DNA of 64,000 nucleotides from Meloidogyne chitwoodi (lineage: Eukaryota; Nematoda; Chromadorea; Rhabditida; Meloidogynidae): NCBI GenBank assembly GCA_015183035.1, contig JACZZP010000013.1, positions 62,001 to 126,000 on the forward strand, given 5' to 3'. The position numbers and the translations under genes were made by a program. The notes below the pieces were generated by a model that did no database searches, was not told where the DNA came from, and saw only the letters and a program-made list of their open reading frames with translations. Of this stretch, positions 14,641 through 25,970 are shown piece after piece. Position 1 is the stretch's first letter. Each line of letters begins with the position of its first letter.

Positions 14641-15060
14641 CAATGAATATACTGTATTTTTTGAGCTTTTTTTCTACATGTTAGATCGAGTCGAGACATC
14701 TATAATTCGAAAGAGCTTTAAAAGCCGAATCGAATGAGCTATTAAGATATCTCAAGTTTAGTATAGAAGTCGAGATATAGACTTGTGAACATCGAATATT
14801 GGGGGAATTGTGACCAAAAGACATTGACCCTTTTGTAACAGAACTACTTTGAACCTTTTTAACAATCGTCATTTGATATTATGAAAAAATTAATTTTTTA
14901 CACTTTGACATCAAACTATTACTCTTTCTCTGCTTACACTATTTTCATATTTTACATTTCGTAATCTTTCTTTCTCTTGCTTATACTATTTCGCAGATTT
15001 TCTATGTATAATTTTTTTTAATTATTCGCGACGTGAGTATTCGCAAAATTTCACAGAATC
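14640..15060 (-). repeat. Dispersed repeat R1, copy B (inverted)
   Basis: The reverse complement of this stretch aligns along about 400 bases with the copy at 57095-57500. Shared segments include CGAAATGTAAAATATGAAAA, AGTGTAAGCAGAGAAAGAG and a final AAAAAATACAGTATAT. Confidence 0.78.
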
Positions 15061-15305
15061 TCGTTTCTACAAAGACAATCTGGACTATGTTTGGCATATT
15101 TGGAACAGCTTGAAACTGAATCGAACAAGCCATGAACGAAATAGAACTGTAATATAGAAATCGAGATATGGCTCTTGAAGATCGAAAAATTAGGTATAAA
15201 TATACTTTTAGGAGAAAACAACATTTATTCAGTTAAAAAATAAACGTATTTATATATAAAATAAACCTCTAATAATTACAATTAATTTATATTATTTTAT
15301 TGTGT

Positions 15306-16715
15306 CTACTTCCTTTTAGATGTGTTATTTTTGATGCGTTCTCCAATAATAAATTTTTGTTTTTCAACTTGTTCACCAAGATTATAAAGTTGTTCCTGTA
15401 CCAAATCTGCCAAACGTTTTCTTCGTTGCAATTCTGTTTCTTTTTCAATCGGAAAAGCAGAAATCCAAATCGCTGTGTCTACTGGAGTACCAACATGAAT
15501 TTCTACTGTCTAAAATAAATGATTTATAGTTATGACTAAACTCCTGTTCGCTGAAGTACCTTATTAGTCGAATTACCCTGTTCTTCAAATTCACTAAACT
15601 ATCGTGGAAGTTTATGAAGTAACGGGGAAATTCTGAGGGGAATATTCGATGAACAGGGTAATGTACGAACAGAATGTCGATAAGGTTGATCCCATTTTAT
15701 TTAAATACTTGTATTTTAATACCTTTCCAATCCGTGGAAAATAAGGTTTGGTATTTGGCCAAGCATCTGCCATACCTCGAGTCCAAATAGGCAAAAGAAT
15801 TGGCGGCAATTTTGAATCAGCAATCATTCGAGCAATTCCCCACTAAAATTATTCGTTAAAAATTGAAAGTTTTTTGCTAAATTTTTCGAAAAAATATAAA
15901 CTAAAAAACATCTTTTTAAAAATAACCGCTTTCAGTCACCAACTTTAATTCTGATCGGAGTTGTAGTTACTTCTGCTTCAGGAAATATATGCACCCAACT
16001 AAAAAATTTTAAATTAATTCTAATGTAAAATATAAAGAATACCCATTATTTGAAAGCTTATCAATACACAAATCTACACCACGCTGAAAAACACCATCTC
16101 CTCGTACACAAGGAACACATCGACCCATTGAGAAAAAGTAATTGTGTAAGGGATTTGTGAAGCAAATATCGTTAGCAGCCAAAATATACCTTAAAATAAT
16201 TTTGTTTATTTTAATTTTATTTAAAAATAATTTAATATAATCTAAATTCATATAGACTTAAAAATAAAAGTTAACCTGGAACGGGACTCGAACCACACCC
16301 ACCAATAACTAGAAACTAATGGACATCCAACTACACCACAAAGGAATATTAAAAAGGAACCTGAAACGGGACATATTATTGTAAAATTCCTTGAAACTGA
16401 ACAAAGCCCATATTAGAGGATCATCTACAACACTTCTATGATTTGCCATTGTAATTAACGGTCGAGTATCATCTTCAATCAAATCCAAAATAATCTTTTT
16501 GTGCTCAGGATTGATTTTTATTCTATTCAAACCTAAAATATTTTTAATTTTATAAAATTAAAAAAACCGCAAAGAACAAATTTTGCAAAGCAATAAACTC
16601 CAAAAGTTACAACATTTGATTGCAGACGATAAAGCCAAGAAGGACGCTCAGGAAAAAGCCAGGCGAATTTAAATGAATTTTTTAATAATTGTTGTTGTAT
16701 AGTAGAATCCTCCAT
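15306..16715 (-). CDS. taz: Tafazzin (cardiolipin transacylase)
   Basis: Mitochondrial membrane-bound transacylase that remodels cardiolipin. On the minus strand, exons in order encode an N-terminal amphipathic/hydrophobic part (from 16715, MEDSTIQQQ) and the acyltransferase HX4D motif in MANHRSVVDDPLIW (about 16430). Next come AANDICFTNPLHNYFFSMGR with CVRGDGVFQRGVD (about 16080-16190) and WVHIFPEAEV (about 15960-15990). WGIARMIADSKLPPILLPIW and PNTKPYFPRIG follow (about 15725-15850), then a Lys-rich last exon ending at TAG 15306. All of these are hallmark tafazzin blocks in the right order, and the length fits. The Asp of HX4D and the FPE motif are intact. The intron at about 16191-16361 carries a tRNA-like insert; the last intron (about 15512-15722) carries a foldback pair. 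Confidence 0.92.
15575..15662. repeat. Inverted repeat inside the last tafazzin intron
   Basis: ATTACCCTGTTC at 15575-15586 is matched in inverse by GAACAGGGTAAT at 15651-15662, and flanking bases partly continue the match. Small foldback; origin unknown. Confidence 0.5.
16274..16346 (-). pseudogene. tRNA-like sequence (Arg-TCT-like) in a tafazzin intron
   Basis: On the minus strand TGGTGTAGTTGG matches the A box and GGTTCGAGTCC matches the B box, at normal spacing. An anticodon-type loop with TCT can be drawn with one stem mismatch. The T stem and acceptor stem pair poorly, so it is probably not a functional tRNA. It is in the same sense as tafazzin. Confidence 0.55.
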
Positions 16716-16869
16716 TTTTATTAGTTTAAAACATTAAAATGTCTATCTATTAAAGCATTTTTTAGAATGATTATTTAATTATAAAATCATTGACGTTTAA
16801 TTTTAATCGCAAAGTTATCGAGATCGTATATCAGTCTGATTTTTCTCTACCAGGCTCTCCTATTTATAT

Positions 16870-17150
16870 CGCTCTCTAATTAATTGGGATAAAGTGTCAT
16901 TTCTAAAAAAATAAAACAAACACAAGGCAAATAAGACAAAACGTCCAATAGTGGAAAATCTTAAAATGAACTAATGTTGTCTAACAACCTTTTTTATATT
17001 AACAACAATATCTCTTAATTTTTCTCTAATTAAATGGGATAGAATGTCAATTCATAAAAACAAACACCATCTAAAAACTGACAAAACAATCAATAGGCAA
17101 AAAGCTTAATTTTGAATCTTTCTCTAACAACCCTAACTTACACACCCCAA
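16870..17150. repeat. Degenerate direct duplication of about 155 bp
   Basis: TCTCTAATTAATTGGGATAAAGTGTCA near 16870 recurs as TCTCTAATTAAATGGGATAGAATGTCA near 17020, followed in both by AAACAAACAC, GACAAAAC and CTAACAACC blocks. Non-coding, between tafazzin and caveolin. Confidence 0.55.
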
Positions 17151-17758
17151 TTTAACATAAAACAAACTGGACAAAAAGCCATCAGGTTAAAAAGAACACA
17201 TAACACCTAAAATCAAAAGAAAGTCAAACCTCACAGCAGTTATTCGGCAAAAAAACACAATTAAATAAAAAGTATTTCAAGTAAAAAAAGTAAAATTTAA
17301 CATTTTATACGCATAAATAAAAAAAGATTATTTTTTTAGCAAAATGAAAAAATGTAAGTGTTTAAAACATTGTTTAAATATAATGGATTGAAAGGGAGGT
17401 TTTATCTCTCGAAAAGCCATACTGGATGTATTTTTTCTTAAAAATAGAACAAAGCAGTTACAGAATTTCCTTTATAAATGCTCAAAAATCTAAAATTTCC
17501 TCAAATGTTACTTTATTCTATTTTTTAAATATTAAAGCTTAGATTTGAACTTAAAAATTTTTTTTAACTCTCTCAGAACAACTAAAAAAATGTTAATTTT
17601 TCAAAAAATTTAAAATATATACCTATATTCTTAATAAATCTAAGCATTATTTTTACCAAAAATTAAAAAAAATATATTTCTGGCATTCCATGTTTCATTT
17701 TTTATATCAAAAATTAATCAAATTTAATTTAAATGTTTTTCTTCAAAAATTTTATCAA

Positions 17759-19202
17759 TTATGTGGTAAGTATAGCAGTTGGATCTTGATTAATACCTTT
17801 AAAAATTGCTTTAAAATTATCTCAAAAAATTAAAAAAAAATATATACCATATCGGCTAACTTTGACATTGCCAAAAATGAGACCACAAGAACGACAAATC
17901 GGATCAAGAATTGCACTCACAATGCTAGACCAAACCTTTAAAATAAAATAGATACCTTGGAAATTATGCCACTGTGACCATTAAATAGATTACGGGAAAG
18001 AATGCCCTAAAAGTTTTTTGATATTCTTAGCATTTCTTAAGGCATAAGATCCCTTTAAAAAAATTAAAATTTTAACCTTTGCCAACCATCCAAGAGGAAT
18101 ACTCAATAAACGTCCAATTGGCACAAACAAATAAACTCCTAACACAGAAAAGAGAGCAAACAAAATTCCAAAAACAATAGCCAATGGAATAGCAAAGATG
18201 AGAGAAAACATTTTGTAAATGAAATTACGAACAGCCAAAAAAACCTTTTTTTTAATTATTTTTTAAATAAAAAAACAATAAAAAACTGTGATTGTGGTTC
18301 TCCAGACTCCATTTATCGAATGAACAGCATCAGGCTCTCCAAAAATTTGCTCCACTCCGAGATCGATTCCCTATATTTTTTGGATAATATTATCGTTTAG
18401 AGTTAAAAATTTTTTTAATTTAAATAACCTCATGCAATTTTCGATCATCTCTCTGAACCATATTTAACTGAAAACTTGGCTGTTGATCTCCCCCAGTTGT
18501 CTCGTCAGTACCAGCAACACCTCTTTGAGGTCGACAAAAACTGAATGGGCACTTTTTGCCAGAAGTTCCTTTAGTCTTTTGCTTCTTTTCATTTATATTA
18601 TTTGCTCCATCAGTTCCAGAACCTCCAATATCTTCTCCTCCTTCAGTCGCTTTCTTATCTCCTTCTTGTCCAGTAGCAGTTGCTTCTGTTCCTTTAGCAT
18701 TTGTTGCTTTCTGAGAAATTTAATTTTATCCATATAAATGAATTTTTTGGTCTTTATGAGGTCCAGTACCTTTCTATGTAGTCATAAAATAATTAGTTTC
18801 TTAGTTTCCAAAAATAAACAATTTTAATAGCCAAAAAATTGGGGAGAAATGCGTCTGATATTTCACACAACCGGAGAAATGTGAAGAAGCAAGATCCAAT
18901 TATAACGGAATTTTTGACAAATTACCCAAAATTCTTTCATATTCAAAAAAAGAGAGGAAATATAGCCTCAGTTACACAACCAAATACCCCTACAAATGAA
19001 TCTTAAATTTATATAATTATACCTTTTTAGAAGAGAACCATCCACCGCTTTTCTTTTCCTTTTTATTCTCAGTCACAGCATTTCCACCATCTGTAGCATT
19101 TTGCTGAGCTCCAGCAGCACTTTCTGCTCCCCCTTCAGCCGGTGGATGTTCGGCACTTTTAAGTGGAACAGTTTGTTCTTGCATTTCAACAGATGTCGTC
19201 AT
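17759..19202 (-). CDS. cav-1: Caveolin with long N-terminal extension
   Basis: Integral inner-leaflet membrane protein that scaffolds caveolae and signalling lipids. Minus-strand exons: 19023-19202, then 18429-18710, then about 18288-18370, about 18070-18247, 17860-17937 and 17759-17800. The first two encode an Ala/Gly/Lys/Glu-rich extension of about 150 residues with repeated acidic-basic segments. The core begins GIDLGVEQIFGEPDAVHSI and continues NGVWRTTITVFLAVRNFIYK. The hydrophobic hairpin follows (LIFAIPLAIVFGILFALFSV), then IGRLLSIPLGWLAK. The C-terminal part reads WSSIVSAILDPICRSCG and ends RYGINQDPTAILTT. The order and the RYGIN ending resemble the nematode caveolin-1 type. Reading through the fourth donor gives a false end at 17990. 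Confidence 0.88.
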
Positions 19203-21113
19203 TTTTGTCTCTTTTTAAATTTTTTAAATTTGTTTGTAAGTAAATTCTGATAAAAATAATTAATTACTTTATAAATACAATTTAATGGTCCTAAAAAAGA
19301 GTAAAAATAACTTAAAAGGTAATGTGTTTTCCCCTTATTTTCTAAAGCTGTCAATCAAGTGATTTGATAAAAATGAATATAGAAACGAATGGAGAGATTA
19401 CACACATTTTTTACTAAATAAAGAAAAATTTTAAAAACAAGTAAAAATCAAATCAGTCAAAAATGTAATAAAAGTGCATCCGTAAAAGGTAAAATTTAAA
19501 GACACATTTAAGCCTGTCCGACATAAGGATTTTCCCAAATTTTGACCAGACGTAAAGAATAGCTCGGATTTATTGTCGATAATTATAAAATAAAAACCTG
19601 ACATTTTTACTATTAAAAATAAAGCAGGGAGAATAATAAAAAAAATATATAATTAAATTCCTTCATGTCTATTTATGAAACAATTAAAGTGTCACATTTT
19701 TAGCGTAAATAAATATGATGCAGATGAATTAAAGTGGATTTAAAAAAGTAAAATAAAAGTAACTCGTTTCAAAAATAAAAAGTAATTTTGACGTGATACT
19801 TAACAAATACAGTCAAATAACAAAAAAATGCAAAAAAATGGAATTTGTAACACAACGAATGCAAAAAAGGTAGAAATGTTGCCAAGTAAAATAAACTAAG
19901 TTTTGAAAAAAAATTAGAGTGCGCGCACCAACTAAGCGCGACCACTAAATCGCAAATCTTTAAAAATGAATTGGCAGACAGCTAAAGATAACATAATCTC
20001 TCTCTAAATGACAATTGAGTTTTTGGCATAATGTCAATTTATTTAAATGATAATATTTGAAAAATTCAAATCTAGTGGATTAAAAAGATAAGTTTAAACA
20101 AAAATAATACAACAAAAAGGCGTAGCAAAACTATATTAAAATAGGTTTACATTTACATCTTGAACAAATTTGAACTAAAAAGGATATTCTCAAAAAAGTA
20201 AAAAAATCTGGACAAAGAATAATGAAGAACAAAGTTACTGGCCCAAACTTTTTTTATGTTTTTGTCTGGATTTTACAAGTTTTTTTATTTCAAAAAATGA
20301 GGTCTACTGACCAAAGAGTTGTTGGACAAATGAGAAAGTCGGCCGCCTTTTTTCTTCATTCATTCTTCCATTATATATATATTTTATATGTGAATGAGGT
20401 AAAAACAGAAGGGCATTTTTGGAGTAAAAAATGAGGGGAGACCGATTTGAGCTTATGGCGGTGAGAAGGAAATCTTTCATCATTTTTCCCAATCGTTAAA
20501 GAGCTTGGCTTCGAGCAAGAGCACACATGGAACACACACAAAGGGTCATTTGGGACAAAAAAGGGAAGAGGGAGACATTTTTCAAAACTATTGGGGTACT
20601 CTTCTCAATTTTATTTACTCATTCAGGTTTTTAGAAATACCCTATTTTTTATATTGAAAGGAAAAAAGAGAAGGGCAAAGTCTACTACTCTTCTATCATC
20701 ATTAATTACTTTTTTATTACTAGTCAGTCTCATTTGCTTTCCTCTCTACCTCACATACACACCACAGGATAAAAAAATTTCTTTCTAGGGTGAATGGACT
20801 CTTGTGAATATTATATGTTGAAGGTCATTTCCCTTTATTTACTGCAAGAAAATGGGGAATTTTATATGTGTGTATTATGTGGCGAGAAAATAAAAAGAAT
20901 ATTTTTTAATAGCATTTTCAGCTGGGCAACCTCAATTTGTTTTGCAAAAATAAGAGAGAGAAAAAAGAATAAAAAGGTTTGTTTTGGTATTATTAAAGTG
21001 TTGAATGACCAGATAAATCGAAAATTGATCTAAAAATAATAAAACGAGGCCCAAAGTTTGGAAAATTTAAAATTGTAATGAAAAAATTGTTGATAGAAGA
21101 CAATAAAATCCTT

Positions 21114-21188
21114 CGACTCCCACTAGGAATTGAACTTTCCTCATACTTAAAGAGCAAGTCGGGAGTGTTATCCATTACACCACAGAGT
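21114..21188 (-). pseudogene. tRNA-like sequence (Arg-TCT-like)
   Basis: On the minus strand ACTCTGTGGTGTAATGGATA resembles the 5' half of an arginine tRNA. An anticodon stem ACTT/AAGT encloses a loop containing TCT. The B box is degraded (AGTTCAATTCC), while five acceptor pairs are still possible. Likely pseudogene. Confidence 0.55.
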
Positions 21189-22504
21189 TCATTTATAATT
21201 TTCTTTTAAATTTGGTGTTAAAAAAGTGCTGAATAAACTGTTTTCGCGTGTTTGTAACGATCAACACTTTTAATTCAACACTTGAAAAGGAAAAAATAAT
21301 GTGGGTCAACAAGAATGACACAAAAAAGGCTACTTTTTATTATAGAAATTGGTCCCACAAATTTTCAAATATTGAAAAACCTTCCATTTTCAATTAAAGT
21401 AAAAACACTCATATTTTCAAATATAAAACATTGAAATTTTTGGATGCATTTCAAATAAACAGAAATTTTTAATTATTATTGAAAGCATTTTTACCGCTCT
21501 ATCTTTGCATAAATATAATTTTATCTACCCAATAAAATTGGAAAGACGAATATAAATTAAAATAAAGAATTTTGCTAATCCTCCTTAAAAACAAAAGCCA
21601 AATAAATCCCCTTGAGAATATAAAAATAGGAAAAAAGAAGATGAAAAAAAGAGCAAAAAAAGGAAGGGAAGAGGTGAGGAAATTTAAAAAGGGCAAAAAG
21701 TAAAGGAATAAAAGCTTAAAAACAATATATAGTTGAAGGGACCAACTTAATTATGTTTTGAATAACATAAGCCTATAAAAATGGGTAAAAAATAAGAAGA
21801 AAAATGTGTTTACAAAAAAATAATAGTCAGAAAAGGGTCACAATTCGAAATACTGATCGACAAAAAATAAAATTTCAGAAATTAAAATTCTGATAGAAAA
21901 ATAGAAACAAAATGAACATAAAAAATATGTGTTTATTAGGAATTAATGGAGAAAAAAAGGAAAGAAGCGCAAAATTAGAAAATAGTTGGGATATTTGTCC
22001 AATTCCCAATCCAACAAAGCTTCAGACACGGGTTAATCCAACCGAGTAATTTAATTATTTTGTTAAAAAAACATTTTTGTGGTGCTGACATTGGCAGAAA
22101 CTACTTTAATTTTTTATAAATTTGTTCTCTTATTTAAACAAAAAAATTGAAAAATATTAAAAAAAAGCTTTTTTTTAGTGGGGGAAATTTAATTAAAAAA
22201 ATTTAAAATCATTGTTCGAAGATTTTTTGACTTTTTTTAAAAATTGAAGGCTATGACGGGATTATTCCATTGAAGCTTTAAAACATCAAAAATATAAAGA
22301 TAAAATCAAATATAAATAAAAACATTATTCATTTTAGCACACTTCTTTCCTTTTTTAAAATCCCCAGAGACCAATATCTTTTGGAATAATGCCAAATGGT
22401 CAAAAATGTATAAATAAATATTTTATCCATATTTAAAGAAAAAAGTCAAAAATTGCCATTTTAAAATATTTACTATTATACAAATTGACACTGACCCTAG
22501 CACT

Positions 22505-22518
22505 GTTGCCTAGACAAC
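22505..22518. promoter_or_regulatory. X-box-like palindrome (RFX/DAF-19 type)
   Basis: GTTGCCTAGACAAC fits the 14-bp X-box pattern RYYNYY-NN-RRNRAC bound by RFX factors at ciliary genes in nematodes. It is far from any recognised start codon, so function is doubtful. Confidence 0.3.
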
Positions 22519-24928
22519 AGAAAAAATATAAAAGAAATATAAAAATAAGTCAAGGATTTGAGGGAGAAAATTCGAAAATAAAGGATAATTTGTTGCGAAT
22601 TTTTTTCCCTTCCTTGTTTTGTTCACAAGTAATTATTGGTATTATATTTTTTGTCTAGACTGGAGAGCAAGTAAAAATAATTAAAAAAAGGTTTGTTTAT
22701 TTAAAATTGTAAGAGAAAGTCTCTAAATACTCCCCAGGGAAACAGAAATTTTACAACAAGTTGGGAGATGAAATTATTAAATTTAAAATTTAGATTTAGA
22801 ATTACAAATACTGACTAAACTATTTAATAATTAGACAAAGAATTAGAGAAATAAAAAAATAATTTCGAAAGAAAAACAACTCAGATTCCAAGGATTTTAA
22901 TTTTTCAAGTCGTCTTGAAGTCCATCTTTAAGATTAAAAGAAGGAATCAAAATAATCCCATTTGGCGAATTTCCATTAATTTTTTCAATTCACTCCTTGG
23001 GCAATAACACCCGATTTTCTAATGTTTTTTTGGAGAACTAAGAAAGGTAAAATAATCCATTAAAGTGAATAAATTGGCCTAAACGCAGAGGGAAGTTTAA
23101 TGGATAGATAAAACAACGCTTCAACACACTAATGGAGGATTTGGCCTAAAAGAGTAGCGAGAATATATGGGGAGGTTTTGTGTAAAGTATTTTACTCGGA
23201 GAGGAAAAAGGATGGAAGAAAATGGGGTTGATGGATTGAAAAATAAAGGGAAAAGGGTAGATGAATGAATGATGATTGACGGACGTCCTCCTATCTCCAC
23301 AACGACTGGTATACATCAAAAATGGACCAAAGAGTTGCCTGGGGCACGAAAGATAAAAAATTGGAAAAAATGTAAATCCAAAAGATCGAAATACAAAAAT
23401 GGTCTTTTGGACCATTAAAAATGTCGACATTTTGGATTTTTATATTCCAAAATGGACCTCATAAAAGTTGAGTCAAGTCATTAAAAAAGTAGTAAATGGA
23501 TAATGGAACCAATATGAATGGGAAAAGGAAGATAAGGTTGTTTTTATGAGTAAATGGAATTAATGGTTTTAAAAATAATTAAGTTAAAAGACGAAAGAAA
23601 TGAAAATTTTAAGAAATTTTTTTCAACTAAACATAATAATTTAAACAAGAAATATAAATCTTGAGATCCTTCAATTTCTTCCGGACTTTTTTTTAAAGAA
23701 AAAAGAACTTTTGTCAACTTAATAAAAAAAAAAGATTTTAGGAAAAAAGAACGGGGACAACAAAGAAGCATTTTGTTTATTTGAAAAAATATGGTGTCTA
23801 AAGTAAAACACATTTTCTCAACTATGAAAAAGAGAATTAACCCAAAATAGATTGAAGACTGACCGATGATGAACAGAAGGCATTTTATGACTACTAGTGA
23901 CACAAATCTCTCCTCTTTACTTTTTTCATCTTGTTTATTTATATGTGCTAGTCCTTGGTCTTATTATTCCCTTCTATATTTCATCATGTCGTAAACATCT
24001 CAGCCTCTGGCGTTGGCAATTTAATGACTATTCCAGAAGGACAACACAAATAATAATTTAAAGAATTTAAAAAACAAAAGGAATAATTACGAAAAGGAAA
24101 GAATATTTAGAGCAAAAAAGATTAAAAAAGACAGAACAAGGATGTTATCGCGTTCAGTTATTTACTAAATATTACTCACATCAGAAATCGTTTGAGTGAT
24201 GGAGATTAGAGAATTTGTAGGAAAATAATAAATATTTGTTTAAAGAAAGTAAACCTTTCCAATTCCTGCTAGACTATGTGATTAGGACACAAAAGATTAA
24301 ATGATTCATCAAGTTTAAAAGATGATCTTCTAGCTTGAGGTTCTGATTAATTTTGAAATTGCGAACTCTTGACATCTCATCCCAAGCGGCCAATCAGTCA
24401 ACTAAAAGATTTATAATATAAAATAAATATTCTTGAAAAAAACCATTGGACAATTTACAGCAATCAATCTTATGATTGTTCTCCCATTTATCTTTGTCGT
24501 GCTATCTAAAAATAGTCTGCAGAAATGTCTAAAATATATTAGAAAATGTGAAAATTGTAGTAAAAATATTAAGTAAAGGATCGGCCGGATTTCCTGGGAA
24601 TAAATCTCTCAAGAATTCGTAGATAAAGAAAAAAGCTGGGGAAGATTTTTAAAGATTGTTAAGATTTCATTTTCCTAAGTTGGTAATTTGAAAGTTGTCA
24701 AGTGTATTTTTGGCGGCATATTTATTTTTTAAAATATTATGGTGAGAGAAAGAAGAGATGGAGAGGAAAAAATAGTATAAAGAATAAGAGACTTTTCGGC
24801 GAGAGTAAATTTACGCTTGTGATACTTCACTTTTTAGAAATGTTTATTCTTATTTTTAATTTGATATTTTTTTTTATTAATTTTAGAATTTTTGACAAAA
24901 AATATTTATTCCTTTTACTACAACTCAA

Positions 24929-25444
24929 ATGTCTAAAAATATTCCAGTTTCTGATAGGGTTTTGCGGTCTCATACTCGTGAACAGAAGGAGAAGAAAGTT
25001 TCAAATCAAGCGGAGCAAATTATCAAGGGTCTGAAGAAGTCAATTAAAGGAAATCGCATTTCTTCAGTGGATTTGGATAACAAGATAAAGGAGTTTCGAT
25101 CATGCATTGGGCGAGAAAAGGAAAAAACAACGGAAATGGCAGGGTTAGTAATATTTTTATTAAAAAGATATAGGTGAAAACTCAAGCGTCTTACCAAATA
25201 AAACTTGTATTTTTCAGATGTTTTTCTGTATAAGAATAAAATTTAGAAAAACTTTAGATTGCGTACAGTTCCTATTGCGTTGTCTTCTGTCTGTGGGTCT
25301 TCTGTCACTACGCCAAAACATACACAATACAACGAACTTATCAGCAAAATGAAAACGAAGCATGTAAAAATGTTAGAGGAGGTGGAGAAGGAAATCGAAT
25401 TTGTTGTTAATTTGTGTCGTGAGTTGGAAATTGACTTGGAATGA
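24929..25444 (+). CDS. Small charged helical protein, about 133 residues
   Basis: Two exons: 24929-25143 and 25258-25444, joined in phase (GG|A). The product is Lys/Glu-rich: LRSHTREQKEKKVSNQAEQI near the N-terminus, a middle segment with VPIALSSVCGSSVTTPK, and a C-terminal predicted coiled coil (MKTKHVKMLEEVEKEIEFVV). No signal peptide or membrane segment. The SSVTTPK segment is a plausible proline-directed phospho-site. The family is not recognised; it could be a small chromatin or kinetochore protein, but nothing proves that. It converges on the next gene. Confidence 0.6.
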
Positions 25445-25970
25445 TTTTTTTATTTGCCTTAAGGATTTACTTATTTTCGACAGTGAACTATTTCTCGTTT
25501 TCTAATTGTCTTATAACCGGATATAATTCTTATCAATCCCTAAGACCGGGTGGAATATGCCAAAAACACATTTATTTATTTAACTGCCGAATTCGTCCTC
25601 TGTCGAAATCGAATAGCATTGTTTGGACATCCTAATTTAGCCTTTATTTTTTTTATTGTCGCATCCAGATTTTTAATTATGTCATTGTCAAATAAAATTT
25701 AAAGACTTTTTGGTTCAAAAGAAATCCTCACCGATGGTGATGACATGATATTTAAGCATTTAAAACTGGTAAAAAAACGGCTACAAAAAACAATTTTAGT
25801 CAAAAATGTCAAATAAAAAATAACAATTTTAAGATTAAGGGTCAAATTAAAACATTTGTACAAATCTTTAGAAGTTTGTTTTAATTCGATCCTTTTACAT
25901 TGTCTTTACATGGCCATCTTTAATATTATATTTAAAATAATTTTCTAACAAACATAATTTTTTCCAAATT

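Larger units (their letters stand above)
19203..24928. other. 5.7-kb gene-poor AT-rich region
   Basis: No exon with family resemblance or a convincing splice pattern was found on either strand. Open frames here are A/T-driven. The only distinct items are a tRNA-like sequence at 21114-21188 and an X-box-like palindrome at 22505-22518. It separates caveolin from the small gene at 24929. Confidence 0.55.

Noticed and set aside
17990..18069. Caveolin ending at 17990 (GSYALRNAKNIKKL tail)
   Set aside because: This is intron read-through. Splicing in phase from the donor at about 18069 to 17937 restores the conserved WSSIVSAILDP and RYGIN segments.
20222..21033. Open frames with ATG in the 20-21 kb region
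   Set aside because: Short, hydrophobic or Lys-rich by composition only; no splice continuity or family resemblance.
23146..23903. Two minus-strand frames of 94 and 119 codons
   Set aside because: Phe/Ser-rich translation of A-rich DNA, no conserved motif; treated as chance.
24702..25034. 110-codon frame overlapping the 24929 gene
   Set aside because: Different frame; only the 24929 frame joins in phase to a second exon with matching character.
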